From Dipteronia dyeriana (lineage: Eukaryota > Streptophyta > Magnoliopsida > Sapindales > Sapindaceae), in assembly GCA_032871835.1 (NCBI GenBank), contig CM065299.1, positions 82,713,652 through 82,777,651 of the forward strand: a stretch of DNA of 64,000 nt, given 5' to 3'. The notes under the pieces were generated by a model. It did not search any database. It saw only the letters and a program-made list of their open reading frames with translations, and was not told the origin of the DNA. The first letter of the stretch is position 1. Every line of letters begins with the position of its first letter. Position numbers and translations under genes: made by a program. Positions 24,836-36,600 of this stretch are shown in pieces.

Positions 24836-25582
24836 TAAATTTTTTTGTAATTGCAATCAGGCCATTAAGTTTTGATAATTATAAATCAACCACGTAACTT
24901 TATTAAAATCACACAATAGCCCATAAAATTTACAAAGCAATCCCTCAAGAATATCTAATTTTCATAAATTAGCCTAACCAAAAATAGACCTCTAAAACCT
25001 TAGAAGCTCACCGCCGGCACCAGAAAAAGAACGACCGGAGGCCAAGTAGCGGTGCACGACCAGCACAATCTGTAACCCGCAGTGCACTATTAAAGATCGA
25101 TCCAGTTGGATTGAACGATCGGCGGTGCAAGCACTCGATCAGACCAGTGGCGCGGTTGCTGTAGGTGGCGATGCGGTGCCCCTAAATAGGAAGAATACAT
25201 TCGATCCTTCAAGTCAATCAATTATGCAAAAGAGAATATCAAAACCCTAAACCTTTTCAATCGGTCAATTGTTGAGGTTTTTTGTTTTTATAAAAATAAA
25301 AAATAAAAAACAAAAATACAAATAGTATCTAAAAGATCAAAACCTAAAACCTACGTCACCTTTTTCTCATGTTCATCAACCAAACAAATCCTTCACAGAA
25401 ATCACAAAATCAAACACAAACATAATATGTTGTTTATGGATTCAACATGTATATTCGATAATAAACATGTATCAGACTTCTTATGCATATACGACAATAA
25501 ACATCAGATGAACAAAGCAAATCCAATTTTTTTTTTCAAAACCGAAAATCCAACATTCAATTCTCAAGAATCGATCATGGGA
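24836..25582 (-). other. Leader region of element C
   Basis: Non-coding between the PBS and the surviving gag end. No reading frame was recognised. The usual N-terminal Gag is missing, which points to an internal deletion near 24836. Confidence 0.5.
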
Positions 25583-25595
25583 GGCTCTGATACCA
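25583..25595 (-). promoter_or_regulatory. Primer binding site of element C
   Basis: On the minus strand TGGTATCAGAGCC, the standard copia site pairing with initiator tRNA-Met, next to the LTR end. It fixes the orientation of C. Confidence 0.9.
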
Positions 25596-25597
25596 CT

Positions 25598-26116
25598 TGT
25601 AAAGAATTCGATTCATACATATCAACATGCATAGGCACATAATTAATCTGAATCACAACCTAAACATGTTTATGTATCATGATTAATCAAACACTATGTA
25701 TAAATATTACTAACCCATCTCAATTCAAGAGAAAAATGAAGATAATCGATCGCGGAAGCGTACCTGAATCCATTGTCGGAGGTTGGTGGATGTGTTGTGA
25801 TCTTCCAAATTATCACGACCTTTGTGAACCCTAAAGGTTCAATTTTGCTCTGTTGATAGGGATACAGACAAAACAAAGATGTCATGTAATTTGGGAACCA
25901 CAACCCTATTATATATAATAAACATATTATTATATGTTTTACAATTTCTAATTCATCCCCTCATCAAATTAGAAATAGCACTCTGATATTTACACATTAA
26001 TTCCATAACAATTATACCTTTAAGCCTTAATACTTAAAACCTTAATTAGATCACTTTAATTTAGGCTTAACCAAAGATAGCATAACATATTTAATATTTA
26101 CATGTGTGTCCCCACA
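25598..26116 (-). repeat. 5' LTR of element C
   Basis: About 519 bp. The plus-strand text starts TGTAAAGAATTCG beside the PBS; the outer end is put at CCCCACA (26116), so read on the minus strand the LTR begins TGTGGGGACACACATG. A TATA-like stretch TATATATAAT lies near 25912. The outer limit is a best fit; the partner LTR is outside the window. Confidence 0.65.
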
Positions 26117-27159
26117 TGATGGAATTTTTCAACAAAGCCATTATCGGATTTTCAAAATGTAGAAGAAAGATTGAATGGCAGTAAAATATTGAAAAACGGT
26201 ATGCTAGGGCTTAAGCTAACTTTATCTTTCGAATTTCGGATTTGCTAAATGATAATAATTCACTCATGTTTGCATGGTTTTTTTTAAATTGTACATATAC
26301 GATCACTTATAAGAAAATTAATATTTTATAATCGTTTAGATTTATCCACCTTTTAAACTACTAAAATTCCAATTTGAATGTATAAAACGGTATAATTTAT
26401 TTAATATAATTATTTTAAGTGTCTAAATAACACATATTTTTGTATGTACACCAATGAGAAGTTGTAACACTATTTTGTCAATAGATTTCATTGCACTTCT
26501 CTTTACTTAATTTTTTAATTTTCTGATTTTGATTTTGATTTCATTGCATTCTTATCTTTGTTTCTTTATTTTCCATTATTTCCTTCACCGTAACTTTAAA
26601 AATTGAGTTTGGGTTTTGAAAGTTAAAAGCTTAAAACACATAAAATTCATAAACTAAAAATTTATTCCGTAAATGATTTATTCAATCATTAGCCCAATTT
26701 GTTGTTTTTTTATATATAAAATAAATCAAGTAAACATACACGGATGGTAGCGGGCCTCATTTTTATAGTTCGTATCAGGCCCCCAAAACCTTTAGGCAAC
26801 CCTGTATGCATTGAATACAACTTTAAGATCATATTACTACCACCCCCAATGTGACTTGGTGGTAAAAGCGTTCAATAAGTCTGACAAATATCCAAGTTTG
26901 AGTCGCCACCACCATAATTGGTATATATATATAACTTTGAATCACATTCACTCTATCATCTTATCTCACATCCTACACTAAAAACATCTTATGATTATCT
27001 ACCCTACTATGCAAGTCTAGTCTGTGACATTACTAAAGGGTTTTGATCGATGTTTGAATACTATGAGGTAAAAAAATGTGATTTTAAAAAATGATAATAA
27101 ATTAAAAATTAAAATGCAGTGAGTCTTTTAGTCTATATTTTGATTCAAATGAATGTATA
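26117..27159. other. AT-rich intergenic DNA
   Basis: No gene or domain seen on either strand. It contains one tRNA-related stretch (26848-26965). The text around 26745-26810 (GGGCCTC, CAGGCCCCCAAAACC) looks like old transposon debris but cannot be assigned. Confidence 0.5.
26848..26965 (+). mobile_element. SINE-like, tRNA-derived sequence
   Basis: A box-like TGACTTGGTGGTAAAAGCG followed about 30 bp later by a B box-like AAGTTTGAGTCGCC, then (TA)n. The arrangement matches the pol III promoter of tRNA-derived SINEs. It is too diverged to be a functional tRNA gene; ends and duplication were not defined. Confidence 0.4.
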
Positions 27160-28760
27160 GTTTGAGTTAATGATCGTACCAATATCGTGCTATATTTTGG
27201 TCATCATTCCTCATCATTTGTCTTTTTTTTCAAGCGTATTTTTATGTCTTATAGGCTCTTTTGTTGTGATTTCAGGCAATTGGTGTAATTCTAGTCTTGG
27301 AGGAGGAAAGCAGAAATTTCGAGCACGAAACCAACCAATGAAGCCAAGAAAGAGGAGTACAGTTCGCTTGTAGGTACGTATGTCCCTACCCGCACAATCC
27401 AAGCCCCAGAACTTTACTGGTCCATACCAGTAAAAAAATCTATGAACCGGGGACCAGAAATTCTTTAGAAAATGACCAAACTGCCCAGATCGCGAGTACT
27501 GCGCGAGTCTCTTTACCAGTGAACCGAAGAATAGGTGTGCTGAAGATTGTCAATGCGCTGGTAGATGCACGGGTACCTTACCTGCACACTACCCGCGCAC
27601 TACGTGCGACAAATCAGCCACTTCAGTGTTTCAGACCTAATTTGGGAAACCCTATAAATATATCTTCTTATTATTTCAAAAACCTCTCTTCCTTCACTCT
27701 TCCAGCCACGAAATTTCTCCCTCATACACCACTAATCACTAAACCTAAATCTAGGAATCTTTCCTTACCAATTCCCAACCATCTTTCATTATCTTCAACC
27801 ATTTCTACTTAAGAAGACTACTAGGAGATTGGATTCGAGCTATAAAAAGGAGGAGTTATACATGGGTTTTCTCTTACTCATACCTTTTAGCTTTTATTTT
27901 GTAATTAACATGAGTAGTTAATCCCTTTGTGAGAGTTGATATAATTATTCATGGATTGTGGGTTTTCCATCATATTCTTAGAATTGGATTATTCAGTTTC
28001 ATTCAATGATTTTCAATGCAATTGATTACCTCTTGAATTAAGTGGATATGTCATCTCTTGGTTCATGATGAGTATCAATCTATTTTGAGTTTTTTAATTA
28101 GAACATATATCTTCTTAGATTGGGTAGATATAACCTCTATCAGGCCAAGTTAGATACCCACTTTTAGGTGATTTAAAACTAGCTAAATTTAATGGAAGGG
28201 ACGTGTCGTGAATATGCTCATCTGATACATCCTAGCTTCAATGGAAATTGGTGGATTGTGAATATGCCCTTTCAAGTCATCCCTAACCATTCGAATCTAT
28301 CTGTTATGTAGTATATAATTGATGTGATAAGAGTCTATATCCCTCCAAATCCGACCAAGTAGTCGCAAGTGACTGAGTGAGAGTTATTGATTCTAAGTCA
28401 CTCTTAAAGATAGATTAGCCATTAATAATCGAATTGGTTCTTAAAGAGTGGACTGCCCACTATTTGTGTATGAATTGCATCGACTCCCGCATTCGCATCC
28501 TATATCTTATCTTCTCACTTCAAATTATCACTAATTGTTAGTTTAACTTTAAATTAATTAACATAATTGATATTTGCATCTTAATGTTTGTTTTCAAACC
28601 CAACTATTGAAACTTTACTTTTATGCCTTTTAGTATTATTTATCTTAATCTAGTCATCACTACCTCTAATACCTATAGACGATATCGTAGCTTATCACTA
28701 TACTTATTTAGAGCAATTTCATGCAAATAGCTAAGGTTTTTTATAAATTCCTTTGACGGA
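27160..28760 (+). mobile_element. Decayed non-coding LTR-retrotransposon fragment
   Basis: No coding domain. GCGCACTACGTGCG words at 27540-27620, a TATA-like CCTATAAATATATC at 27649, CT-rich text after it, and an AT-rich stretch ending in CTAATACCTATAGACGATAT resemble the LTR/leader of plant gypsy-type elements. The 97-codon ORF at 27519 lacks recognisable homology and spans the presumed promoter. Ends were not identified. Confidence 0.4.
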
Positions 28761-28989
28761 CATTTTCTAACGATAAAAAACGCTTTCGTCACTTAATTGT
28801 TGCCACAAAATAAAATCACTCTCAATAAAGTATTGGCACTTGTCCTTTCAATTCTATTATGGATTCGAGTCATACAATTGCTCATTAAATCGCAACAAAG
28901 TATGAGAGAGCCCTTTATTGTAATAGAAGTTGCATTTCCAACCGTACTTGTAGTTCGATTGGTAACAGATTTTAAAATAAAAATAAAAA

Positions 28990-29849
28990 GGGTGCTGATA
29001 TTGACACCCACAAATTTATTAGTACACCTATATTTTATTAAAAAATTAATTACAAAAATATCCGAATAGAAATTTACCAATAATGACATATTACTTTAAT
29101 TAAAAATAAACCAAATACTATATACACTTATTAATTACACACATATCTTCAACTATATTTTTTTATTAAAAAAACTTACCTTTCAAAAGAAAAACTTATG
29201 ATAAACCCTAATTTTTATGATAAACCATAATTAAACTCTAATTTTATTTCAGGTATCAAATTATCATCACATGATTATAATATTATTTTTATATTTCTTT
29301 TATATATAGTTATGAACTCTAATAATAAACAATTTTTTTTTAACTATAGTTGTAGATATCAATAAATAAAATTAAGATAGTCGTAGGTATCAATAAGAAT
29401 TTTTTTAAAAAAATAGCTATAGAAATAAGAAAAATCCATATTAAATTTTAAGATAACTGTATATATCAATAAGCATTTTTTTTAAAGATAGCTATATAAA
29501 TAAGAGAATTCCAAATTAAAAATCTTTTAACCCCATATATGGTTCCACATATTTCCTTTTATGAGACTCCTAAATTCGAGATATTTCTAAAAGTAAATTG
29601 GATCATCATGAAAAAAGGATTTGATTTAAAAAAATAATATGATTTTTTATATATATAAATTGGATGTGATAATAATTTAAAAATGTTTATAAATAATATG
29701 CTTTAAAATGAATATATTTATTTCAATGAGAGTACTATTGATATTAGGATGTGTGTTTAAAGTAATATTTATTTGTAAAACTTTGGATATTTATACACTT
29801 ATAAAAATGGATGTACTAATAAATTTTATAGATATTAATATCCGTACCC
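28990..29849. mobile_element. Mutator-type MITE with a 9-bp target duplication
   Basis: Ends GGGTGCTGATATTGAC and GATATTAATATCCGTACCC are inverted repeats whose similarity continues through AAATTTATTAGTACA. The element is flanked on both sides by AAATAAAAA (28981-28989 and 29850-29858). An internal degenerate duplication (TAGCTATA..AATAAGA units at about 29340-29520) is present. No gene seen. A 9-bp duplication points to the Mutator superfamily. Confidence 0.75.
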
Positions 29850-29887
29850 AAATAAAAATTGCTACCACCAAAAAAACCTTCCTTTTA

Positions 29888-30158
29888 TTGCACAACATCT
29901 CATGAGTTTATGTGAAATTGCACTCGACCTTTTCTTTGATTGCACAAACCTCCCTGAAAATGTTGGATAAAGGTTTGACTGACGGTCAATTTAAAGGTCA
30001 ATGGGTAGTGTGTGGGTAACATCATCTTTTTGACATTTAAAAAATAATTAAACCCAACGGAATCCTTATATTTTAATAATTATCGAGCTACCAAAAAAAT
30101 AACTATCAAATAATCACCAAAACGAAGGGTTTGGGCTGGATTTGTAATTTATTAAACT
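29888..30158 (+). repeat. Left member of a long inverted repeat pair
   Basis: Matches the reverse complement of 39241-39528 over about 280 bp: TTGCACAA, GTGAAATT, GCACAAACCTCC, GTCAATTTAAAGGTCAAT, ATAATTAAACCCA and AACTATCAAATAA occur in the same order in both. The pair encloses about 9.1 kb containing the LINE. No target duplication was found at the outer edges. Confidence 0.75.
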
Positions 30159-30650
30159 TTGCTTCAAAGAAGGCTCCATCATTTAGCATGTCTTGAGAGT
30201 TTGTTTTCATTCCCAGCTTGTTAATGCAAGAGCTTGCATGTAGAACGTTGTCGGACACTCTAGCAAGCACACATGTGCCTGTATTGCATCTCTCAAAGCT
30301 AGTTCCAATTGTTCGATCATCAGGTACGAGTGTACGACAATGCTCGCCGAACAAAAACAGTATCAGAAGGAACCGACATCATCGATATCAGATGAATATT
30401 ACAAAAAGACCATCAAATTCTCAACATATAGATAAATATTAACACATGATCACTTTCATGACATGCCCCAAATGAGGGAAAACAGTATGGTACCTTCGAG
30501 TAGTACTCAACAACATTTTTGAAATCATTGTCTCTGAACATAATGTCTCTAATTTTTTTGTATTGAATATATCTTGAACTTGTTGTGTCCATTCTTGGAA
30601 TGATAAAGCGGTGTTGTAAAAAAATCGCAAAATCATGAGATAGAATTCTA
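30106..30650 (-). pseudogene. Unidentified protein-coding fragment
   Basis: Minus-strand pieces look protein-like: about 30640-30430 (FAIFLQHRFIIPRMDTTSS then RYIQYKKIRDIMFRDNDFKN) and 30354-30150 (CRTLVPDDRTIGTSFERCNT, VLHASSCINKLGMKTNSQD). A frameshift near 30480 or an intron may separate them. I do not recognise the family. It lies between the left inverted repeat and the LINE, and may be a captured host-gene piece or part of an unknown element. Confidence 0.3.
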
Positions 30651-33590
30651 GAGAGAGAGGCTCTGGCTTTCACGAGCAAGAAAAGAGGGATTTTAGAGAG
30701 AAGTTAGTGTCAGTCTTCATAGACAATGTCAATCCTATAGTTGATCAGGCAGGTATGTGGGGCATCCTCAAGCCATTTGGCAACGTCAGGGACATATACT
30801 TATCACCCAAAATGAGTGAACGTAGGAGTTGCTTTTTCGTTTGTCAGATTTGGTACCATGTTAGAAGCTTCAAGGTGACAAGACTGATTAATGGCATGCA
30901 CGTTTATGGGTGGCCAATCAGCGCTAAGATAGCGGAGCAGGATTGGAAGAGTCGTCAGGGTCAGCAGTCTAAGATTTCAGGTGACAACAACAGGTTCCAA
31001 AGTTCTAAAACAGAGGCTAATGAAGATCAAGAACCTCGTCAAAGACAAGCGAATGGCCACTCTTATGGAAAAGTGTTGACAACAGGTTTGAAAACACCAG
31101 TGGATGAGAAGTCTTCGAGGAGAGAAGATCTACGAACCATTTTTTTTGGAATAGTACCTAGTGCGATTGGGGTTGGATAGCAAAAGTTTTAGTAGGAGTC
31201 CTGAAAGACTTTGGCTCAGTTGCTAGTGTGTCAAACAAACTGACAATGAGAGGTTTTTCCTTCTCTGTTTCCTTCTTAGGGGGAAGAAAGATCCTCTGGT
31301 ACTTTGGGTCTGAAAAGGATGAGTTCACTCGTAGCAGGTTCCTTTGGGACGACCTTTTTGGTTCTATGGAAAAAGGGTGGCTATCTTTATCTTTCCAGGG
31401 GAGGTTAATTTGGGTTAATATTCAGGGCACGCCTTTGAAATGTTGGAGTATGGCTTTCTTTCAGGCGGTAGTAAATTCGTTTGATGAACCTTTATGGGTC
31501 GATGATGTTACTCTTAGTAGGAGGAGGTTGGATGTAGGAAGAGTTCTGGTATCGATGCCAATAGATTCATCGGTTTCGACTAATGTTAAGGTGGTCACGG
31601 ATGGGATAGAATGGTTAGTTTCGGTGGTAGAGGACCAAGTTCTGGTAGAGGTGAGTTGGGTCGAGGAGCGGTTGGGTTTGAAAATCTCTACATATTTCAA
31701 AAATACAGTGGAAGAGGAAAGGTCAACCTCTGTGGAGGAGTTAGGTGAGTTCAGGGGTGCTTTTTCTATCAGCAAAGGAAAATCTACGGCTAAGAAAACT
31801 GACTTAGATAAGAGACAACTTGCATTAGTACAAAAAGTGCTATCTGAAAATACGGGTTTCCAAAAAATAGAGGAGAGAAGAGTGTGGATGGGAAGTTGTG
31901 ACAGGGAAGGTAACCTTGAACATGAAAAAAGATACTCAGCGGGCCAAGGTGTCAGAATTGCTTCTGATAAAGGAAAATGAGTTGTTTTAAGGAAACCCAA
32001 AACGAAACACTACAGTGAGTATGATCCCAAAGCTAAAATTGTTCTAGAAAAGAACAATGGGGGTTATGTTGGGAGGTTTAAGGTAAGTGAGGACAGCTAA
32101 TCATTATCATTTTCACAAGTTTTATATGGAGGTGAAAAAGGTGAATGCTTTTTTAAGAGACCTTCTCCTTATATGTCACGTTTGGATAAATTGCTTAAGC
32201 CCATAATTGAGAATTTGCCCGTTTGGTTATCAGATGGGCCCTTGAGAGTATCTGGGTTTACAAAGTCAAAGGAGGAAGGGGTTTATCAAAGTCAAGGCCT
32301 GATAATGAGGGAACCGGTTTTAGTTCCTAGTGGGCTGGTGGAGGTAGATAGTGACTGGGTCAAGGGCCTTAATCTAAATTCTCGGGCTTCGAAATGCCCC
32401 CAACCAGTAGAGTCGATTAAAGGTAGGGAATCGGTGTATCTAGAGACTACTGTGTCGAAACCAAGAAGAAGGTCTTAGAGGAGGCTGATCAAACTGATAC
32501 AAAGGCTCAGTTTGGTATTACTTTCCCAGCTATTTTTGGGGTCAAAAGTGATTCTGGACCTCAGACAGGGTGATTGGTAAAATCGTCGGGAAGTGCTTTT
32601 GGTCACTTTTAACTTCTCCCAACTGAGTTTTTGAGAAGCTACAAATACATACTTTTGGATTTTGACTTATACTTTTAGAAAACACGCTACAGTGATTTTA
32701 AATGAAATTTTACTAACTTTCCAACTTTGTCATTGCCTTTAACGAAATTTAACAAAAAAATTGGGCTTATATTTTTGTACAAAAAAAATGTTTCCATAAT
32801 TAATTCAATAAAGTAAAATAAAAATGAAATAAAAAATAAAATTAAGAAATATAGAAATAAAGAAATAAGACTAATTAATTAAATAAAGTAGAATAAAAAA
32901 ATGGGACTAATTAATTCAATAAAGTACCATAATTATATAACACTTAACACTAAATACAAATAAACAAGAAAAATGTAAAGTATAGCAAATTAGTACCATT
33001 TAGATGTCTTTATCCTTTTAGTAATTTTACACACTCACAACACTTTTTATATTAGTTTATCAAACACATTGAAATTGCTATTAGTTCTCACAGCATTTTT
33101 GAAAATCAGTTTACCAAACACTTAGTTGATTCTTCCCACAGCAATTCCAAAAGCAATTCCCCCAACAGCAATTCCAAAAGCACTTCTCCGCACAGCACAA
33201 CAATACCAAACTAAGCCAAAGTCGAGTAGGAAAGGCAGTAAGAAATGTTACCCTCCTAAGAAACATAGTATGAGGACTATGAGTGTGAAAAAGATTCTGA
33301 GCAAGAATCCAGATGGTAATTGAGCTAAAGGGGATTTAGTGGATTGGTGTCTGGATGAAAAGGTTGCAAAGGTTATTGAAGATGGAGTAGCCAATGGGTG
33401 CAATTTGAAAAGTAATCAAGAGTCAAACTACAAAGGGCAGTGGAATCTGGAAGAAGAGATGACTAAAGTGATTGAGACTGGTTTGGCATTAGGGTTTGAT
33501 TTCCACTCCAACAAGAAGGAGGTAGAAGCTGAAATCCTTTATAGAGAGTTGGAGGATATTGGGAGAATGGAAGACATTGAAAGGGTTTAG
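30650..33590 (+). pseudogene. LINE ORF1 with RRM and DUF4283-like domains
   Basis: ORF1 proteins of plant L1-type LINEs bind element RNA. An RRM is seen at about 30690-30960 (SVFIDNVNPIVDQAGMWGIL, then KPFGNVRDIYLSPK, RLINGMHVYGWPISAK). After a frameshift near 31165, 31228-31600 reads RGFSFSVSFLGG then IWVNIQGTPLKCWSMAFFQ and RRRLDVGRVLV, a DUF4283-like block. Further pieces lie at 31600-31980, 32173-32478 and 33339-33590 (WNLEEEMTKVIETGLALGFD, the usual end of ORF1). Stops include a TGA at 31978-31980. A MITE (32504-33217) interrupts it. The product cannot be made intact. Confidence 0.78.
32504..33217. mobile_element. Tourist-like MITE, copy 1
   Basis: Begins GGCTCAGTTTGGTATTAC and ends CAATACCAAACTAAGCC. 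Near-identical to the reverse complement of 33802-34516. The flanking triplet is AAA on both sides, perhaps a mutated TAA. The first bases match PIF/Harbinger MITEs. The plus-strand ORF at 33126-33323 lies largely in it and is not a gene. Confidence 0.8.
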
Positions 33591-33631
33591 GGAGTGTGGG
33601 GTTCGGTTGGTGGGGTTTTTTGATTTGTCAA

Positions 33632-36600
33632 TGTTAGTGTTATCGTGGAATGTGGGAGGGCTTGGAAAAAAGGAAAAAACGTAGGGTCATGAGAGGTCTG
33701 GTAGAGTTTCGTAAGCCAATGGTGTTCTTGATTCAGGAGACTAAGATGAGTTCTTTTGATAGCAGTTTGGTAAGGGTGTTAGGAGGGTCCTTGTTAACTA
33801 AGGCTCAGTTTGGTATTGTTGTGCTGTGGGGAGAAGTGCTTCTGAAATTGCTGTAGAGGGAATTGCTTTTGGAATTGCTGTGGGAAAAATCAACCGAATG
33901 TTTGGTAAACTGATTTTCAAAAATGCTGTGAGAACTAAAAGCAATTTCAATGTATTTGGTAAACTGATATAAAAAGTGTTGTGAGTATGTAAAATTACTA
34001 AAATGACAAAGACATCTAAATGGTACTAATTTGCTATACTTTACATTTTTCTTGTTTATTTGTATTTAGTGTTAAGTGTTATATAATTATGGTACTTTAT
34101 TGAATTAATTAGTCCCATTTTTTTATTCTACTTTATTTAATTAATTAGTCTTATTTCTTTATTTCTATATTTCTTTATTTTATTTTTTATTTCATTTTTA
34201 TTTTACTTTATTGAATTAATTATGGAAACATTTTTTTTGTACAAAAATATAAGCCCAATTTTTTTTGTTAAATTTCGTTAAAGGTAAGGACAAAGTTGGA
34301 AAGTTAGTAAAATTTCATTTAATATCACTGTAGCACTTTTTCTAAAAACAGAAGCCAAAATCCAAAAGCATGTATTTGTAGCTTCTCAAAAACTCAGTTG
34401 GGAGAAGCTAAAAGTGACCAAAAGCACTTCCCCACGATTTTACCAAACACCCTGTCTGAGGTCCAGAATCACTTTTGACCCTAAAAGCAGCTAGGGAAGC
34501 ACTGCCAAACTGAGCCTAAGGGTGTGGGGGTGAATGCTATTGGTTGGACAGGTGATTTGATGACCTTGTGGAACGACAGACATTTTAAGGTAAAGTCATG
34601 CATTCCGAACAATCGATGCATTGCGTTATTAGGGGAGGTGGTTAGTCTTAATAAAGAGATGGTTATATGCAACGTATACGCCGCAAATATGGAATTTGAG
34701 AGGAGAGTGCTATGGGATTTCCTAGTAAACTCTCAAGTCTTCTGCCCGTCACCGTGGTGCATCCGTGAGGACTTTAACTCCATATTGGATTACTTGGAAA
34801 GAAGGAGAGGGGGAGTCTGCTTTAAAGGAGCTATCAGAACCTTCAATGATTTTATTCTATGAGCTGGGGTTCTGGATTTGCCAATGCAGGGGATAAAATA
34901 CATGTGGTCTAACTTTAGAGAAAGGATTCTTGGGCAAGACTGGATCGATTTCTTTTGTCTCTGGAGGTGCTTGAATGGTTTCCCACTTTAAAGCAAAGAG
35001 GTCTGCCTAGGTCTATTTCTGATCATAATCCGTTTATGATTGGAAAAGACATAGTGGATTGGGGCCCTTGTCAATTTCGTTTTTATAACAGTTGGTTGAG
35101 AAACAAGGAAATGATCAATATGGCTATAAAATCTTGGAAGAATTGCAAGGCTAGAGGGTCAAAAGGTTTTGTGTTGTTTTCAAAATTAAGAGTGATGAAA
35201 TACAACTTGAAGCGTTGAGTAGCTGTGAATAAGAAGAAGGCATGCTTGATTAAAAGGCTTAAAGATAATTTGGCCGAGGTGGAGGCCAAGACTGAAGGTC
35301 TAAAAACTAAGTGTTTGTCAATTCTGTCTGAGTTGTGGAAGGAGATGAAATGGAGACAAAAATCGAGAGTGAGTGGTTGCTTGAGGGCAATAAAAGTTCT
35401 AACTTTTTTCGTTTCACTTCAAACTCAAATATGAGGCACAATTCTATAGAGAGCATCGTGTTGGAAGGGGTTAGCTACTCGGACCCCATTCTAATCAGGG
35501 AAGGAGTCTATAAGTTTTTCTCAGATCATTTTAAGAACTTTCCTTGAAAGCGACCAACGATTAAAGGTCTGATGAAGAAAAAGTTATCGTTCTCAAAAAG
35601 TGACAATTTGGAGGTTGAGTTCTCTGATTCTGAGGTATGGGATGCCTTGTGTAGTTGTGACGGAAATAAGGCACTAGGCATTGATGGGTTGAACCTGCAA
35701 TTCATCAAGAAAAACTGGTCGGTCATCAAGGGTGATTTCATGGGTGCAATGAATTTACAATGACAACTCGGTGGTTAAGGTGCTAAATAAGATATTCATA
35801 GTGCTCATTCCAAAAGTTGAAAAACCTGAGACGATGCAGGATTTCAAACCAATTGTTTAGTAAGCTCCATGTATAAGTTGTTGGCTAAGGTTTTAGTGTT
35901 TTGTCTTAGGAAGGTGATGAAGTCGGTGATTGATGAGTTACAAATGGCATTTTTAAGAGAACGACAGATAATAGACAGCTTTAGGGTAGCCAACAAGATC
36001 ATCCATTCATGGAAGAAGGAGGAAAAATGAGGATTGGTTGTTAAGCTGGATTTCGAAAAGGCATACGATAACGTAGACCACGGTTTCTTAGATGAGTGTT
36101 TGATTAGCCTGGGTTTTAGGGTTCGGTGGAGGAAATGGATTAGTTGCTGCATTTCAACTCTGCAGTTGTCGGTACTAGTTAATGGATCCCTTACTAACCA
36201 GATCGTTGTGGAAAGGTGGCTCCGATAGGGAGATTCGTTGTCCCCATTTTTTTCATTATTGTGGTTGATGCTCTGAATAGCTTGTTAAACAAGGTTATAG
36301 AGTTAGATATGGTGAGAGGGATTAATTTTGGTTCTGGTATGGTGCATGTGTTGCACCTGCAATTTACTGATGACATGGGGCTATTCATAAAGCCCAGGGT
36401 TGATTATTTAAGAAATCTTAGGAGGATTTTACGCTGCTTTGAATTGGCCCCGGGCTTAAGGGTCAATTTCTATAAGTCAGGTGTGGTCAAGGTGTGTAAG
36501 AGGAGTTCCAGAGATACGGAGTCAGATTGGGTTGCGTGCTTTAGGTGTAGGAAGATTACTTTACCGATTATATATCTTGGTTTACCGCTTGGAGTGAATC

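Larger units (their letters stand above)
19905..26116 (-). mobile_element. Element C: minus-strand Ty1/copia element, 5' half
   Basis: From right to left: LTR (25598-26116), PBS (25595-25583), leader with most of gag lost (25582-24836), gag end, protease and pre-integrase (24835-24002), a nested solo LTR (21522-23996), integrase (21516-20780), start of reverse transcriptase (about 20440-19905). The rest of reverse transcriptase, RNase H and the other LTR should lie left of the window, beyond elements A, B and D. The copia domain order (protease, integrase, reverse transcriptase) is clear. Confidence 0.85.

Noticed and set aside
26848..26965. Functional tRNA gene
   Set aside because: A and B box-like words are present but no cloverleaf or acceptor stem can be drawn.
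31461..32000. Minus-strand 179-codon ORF
   Set aside because: Shadow of LINE ORF1, which has domain homology on the plus strand.
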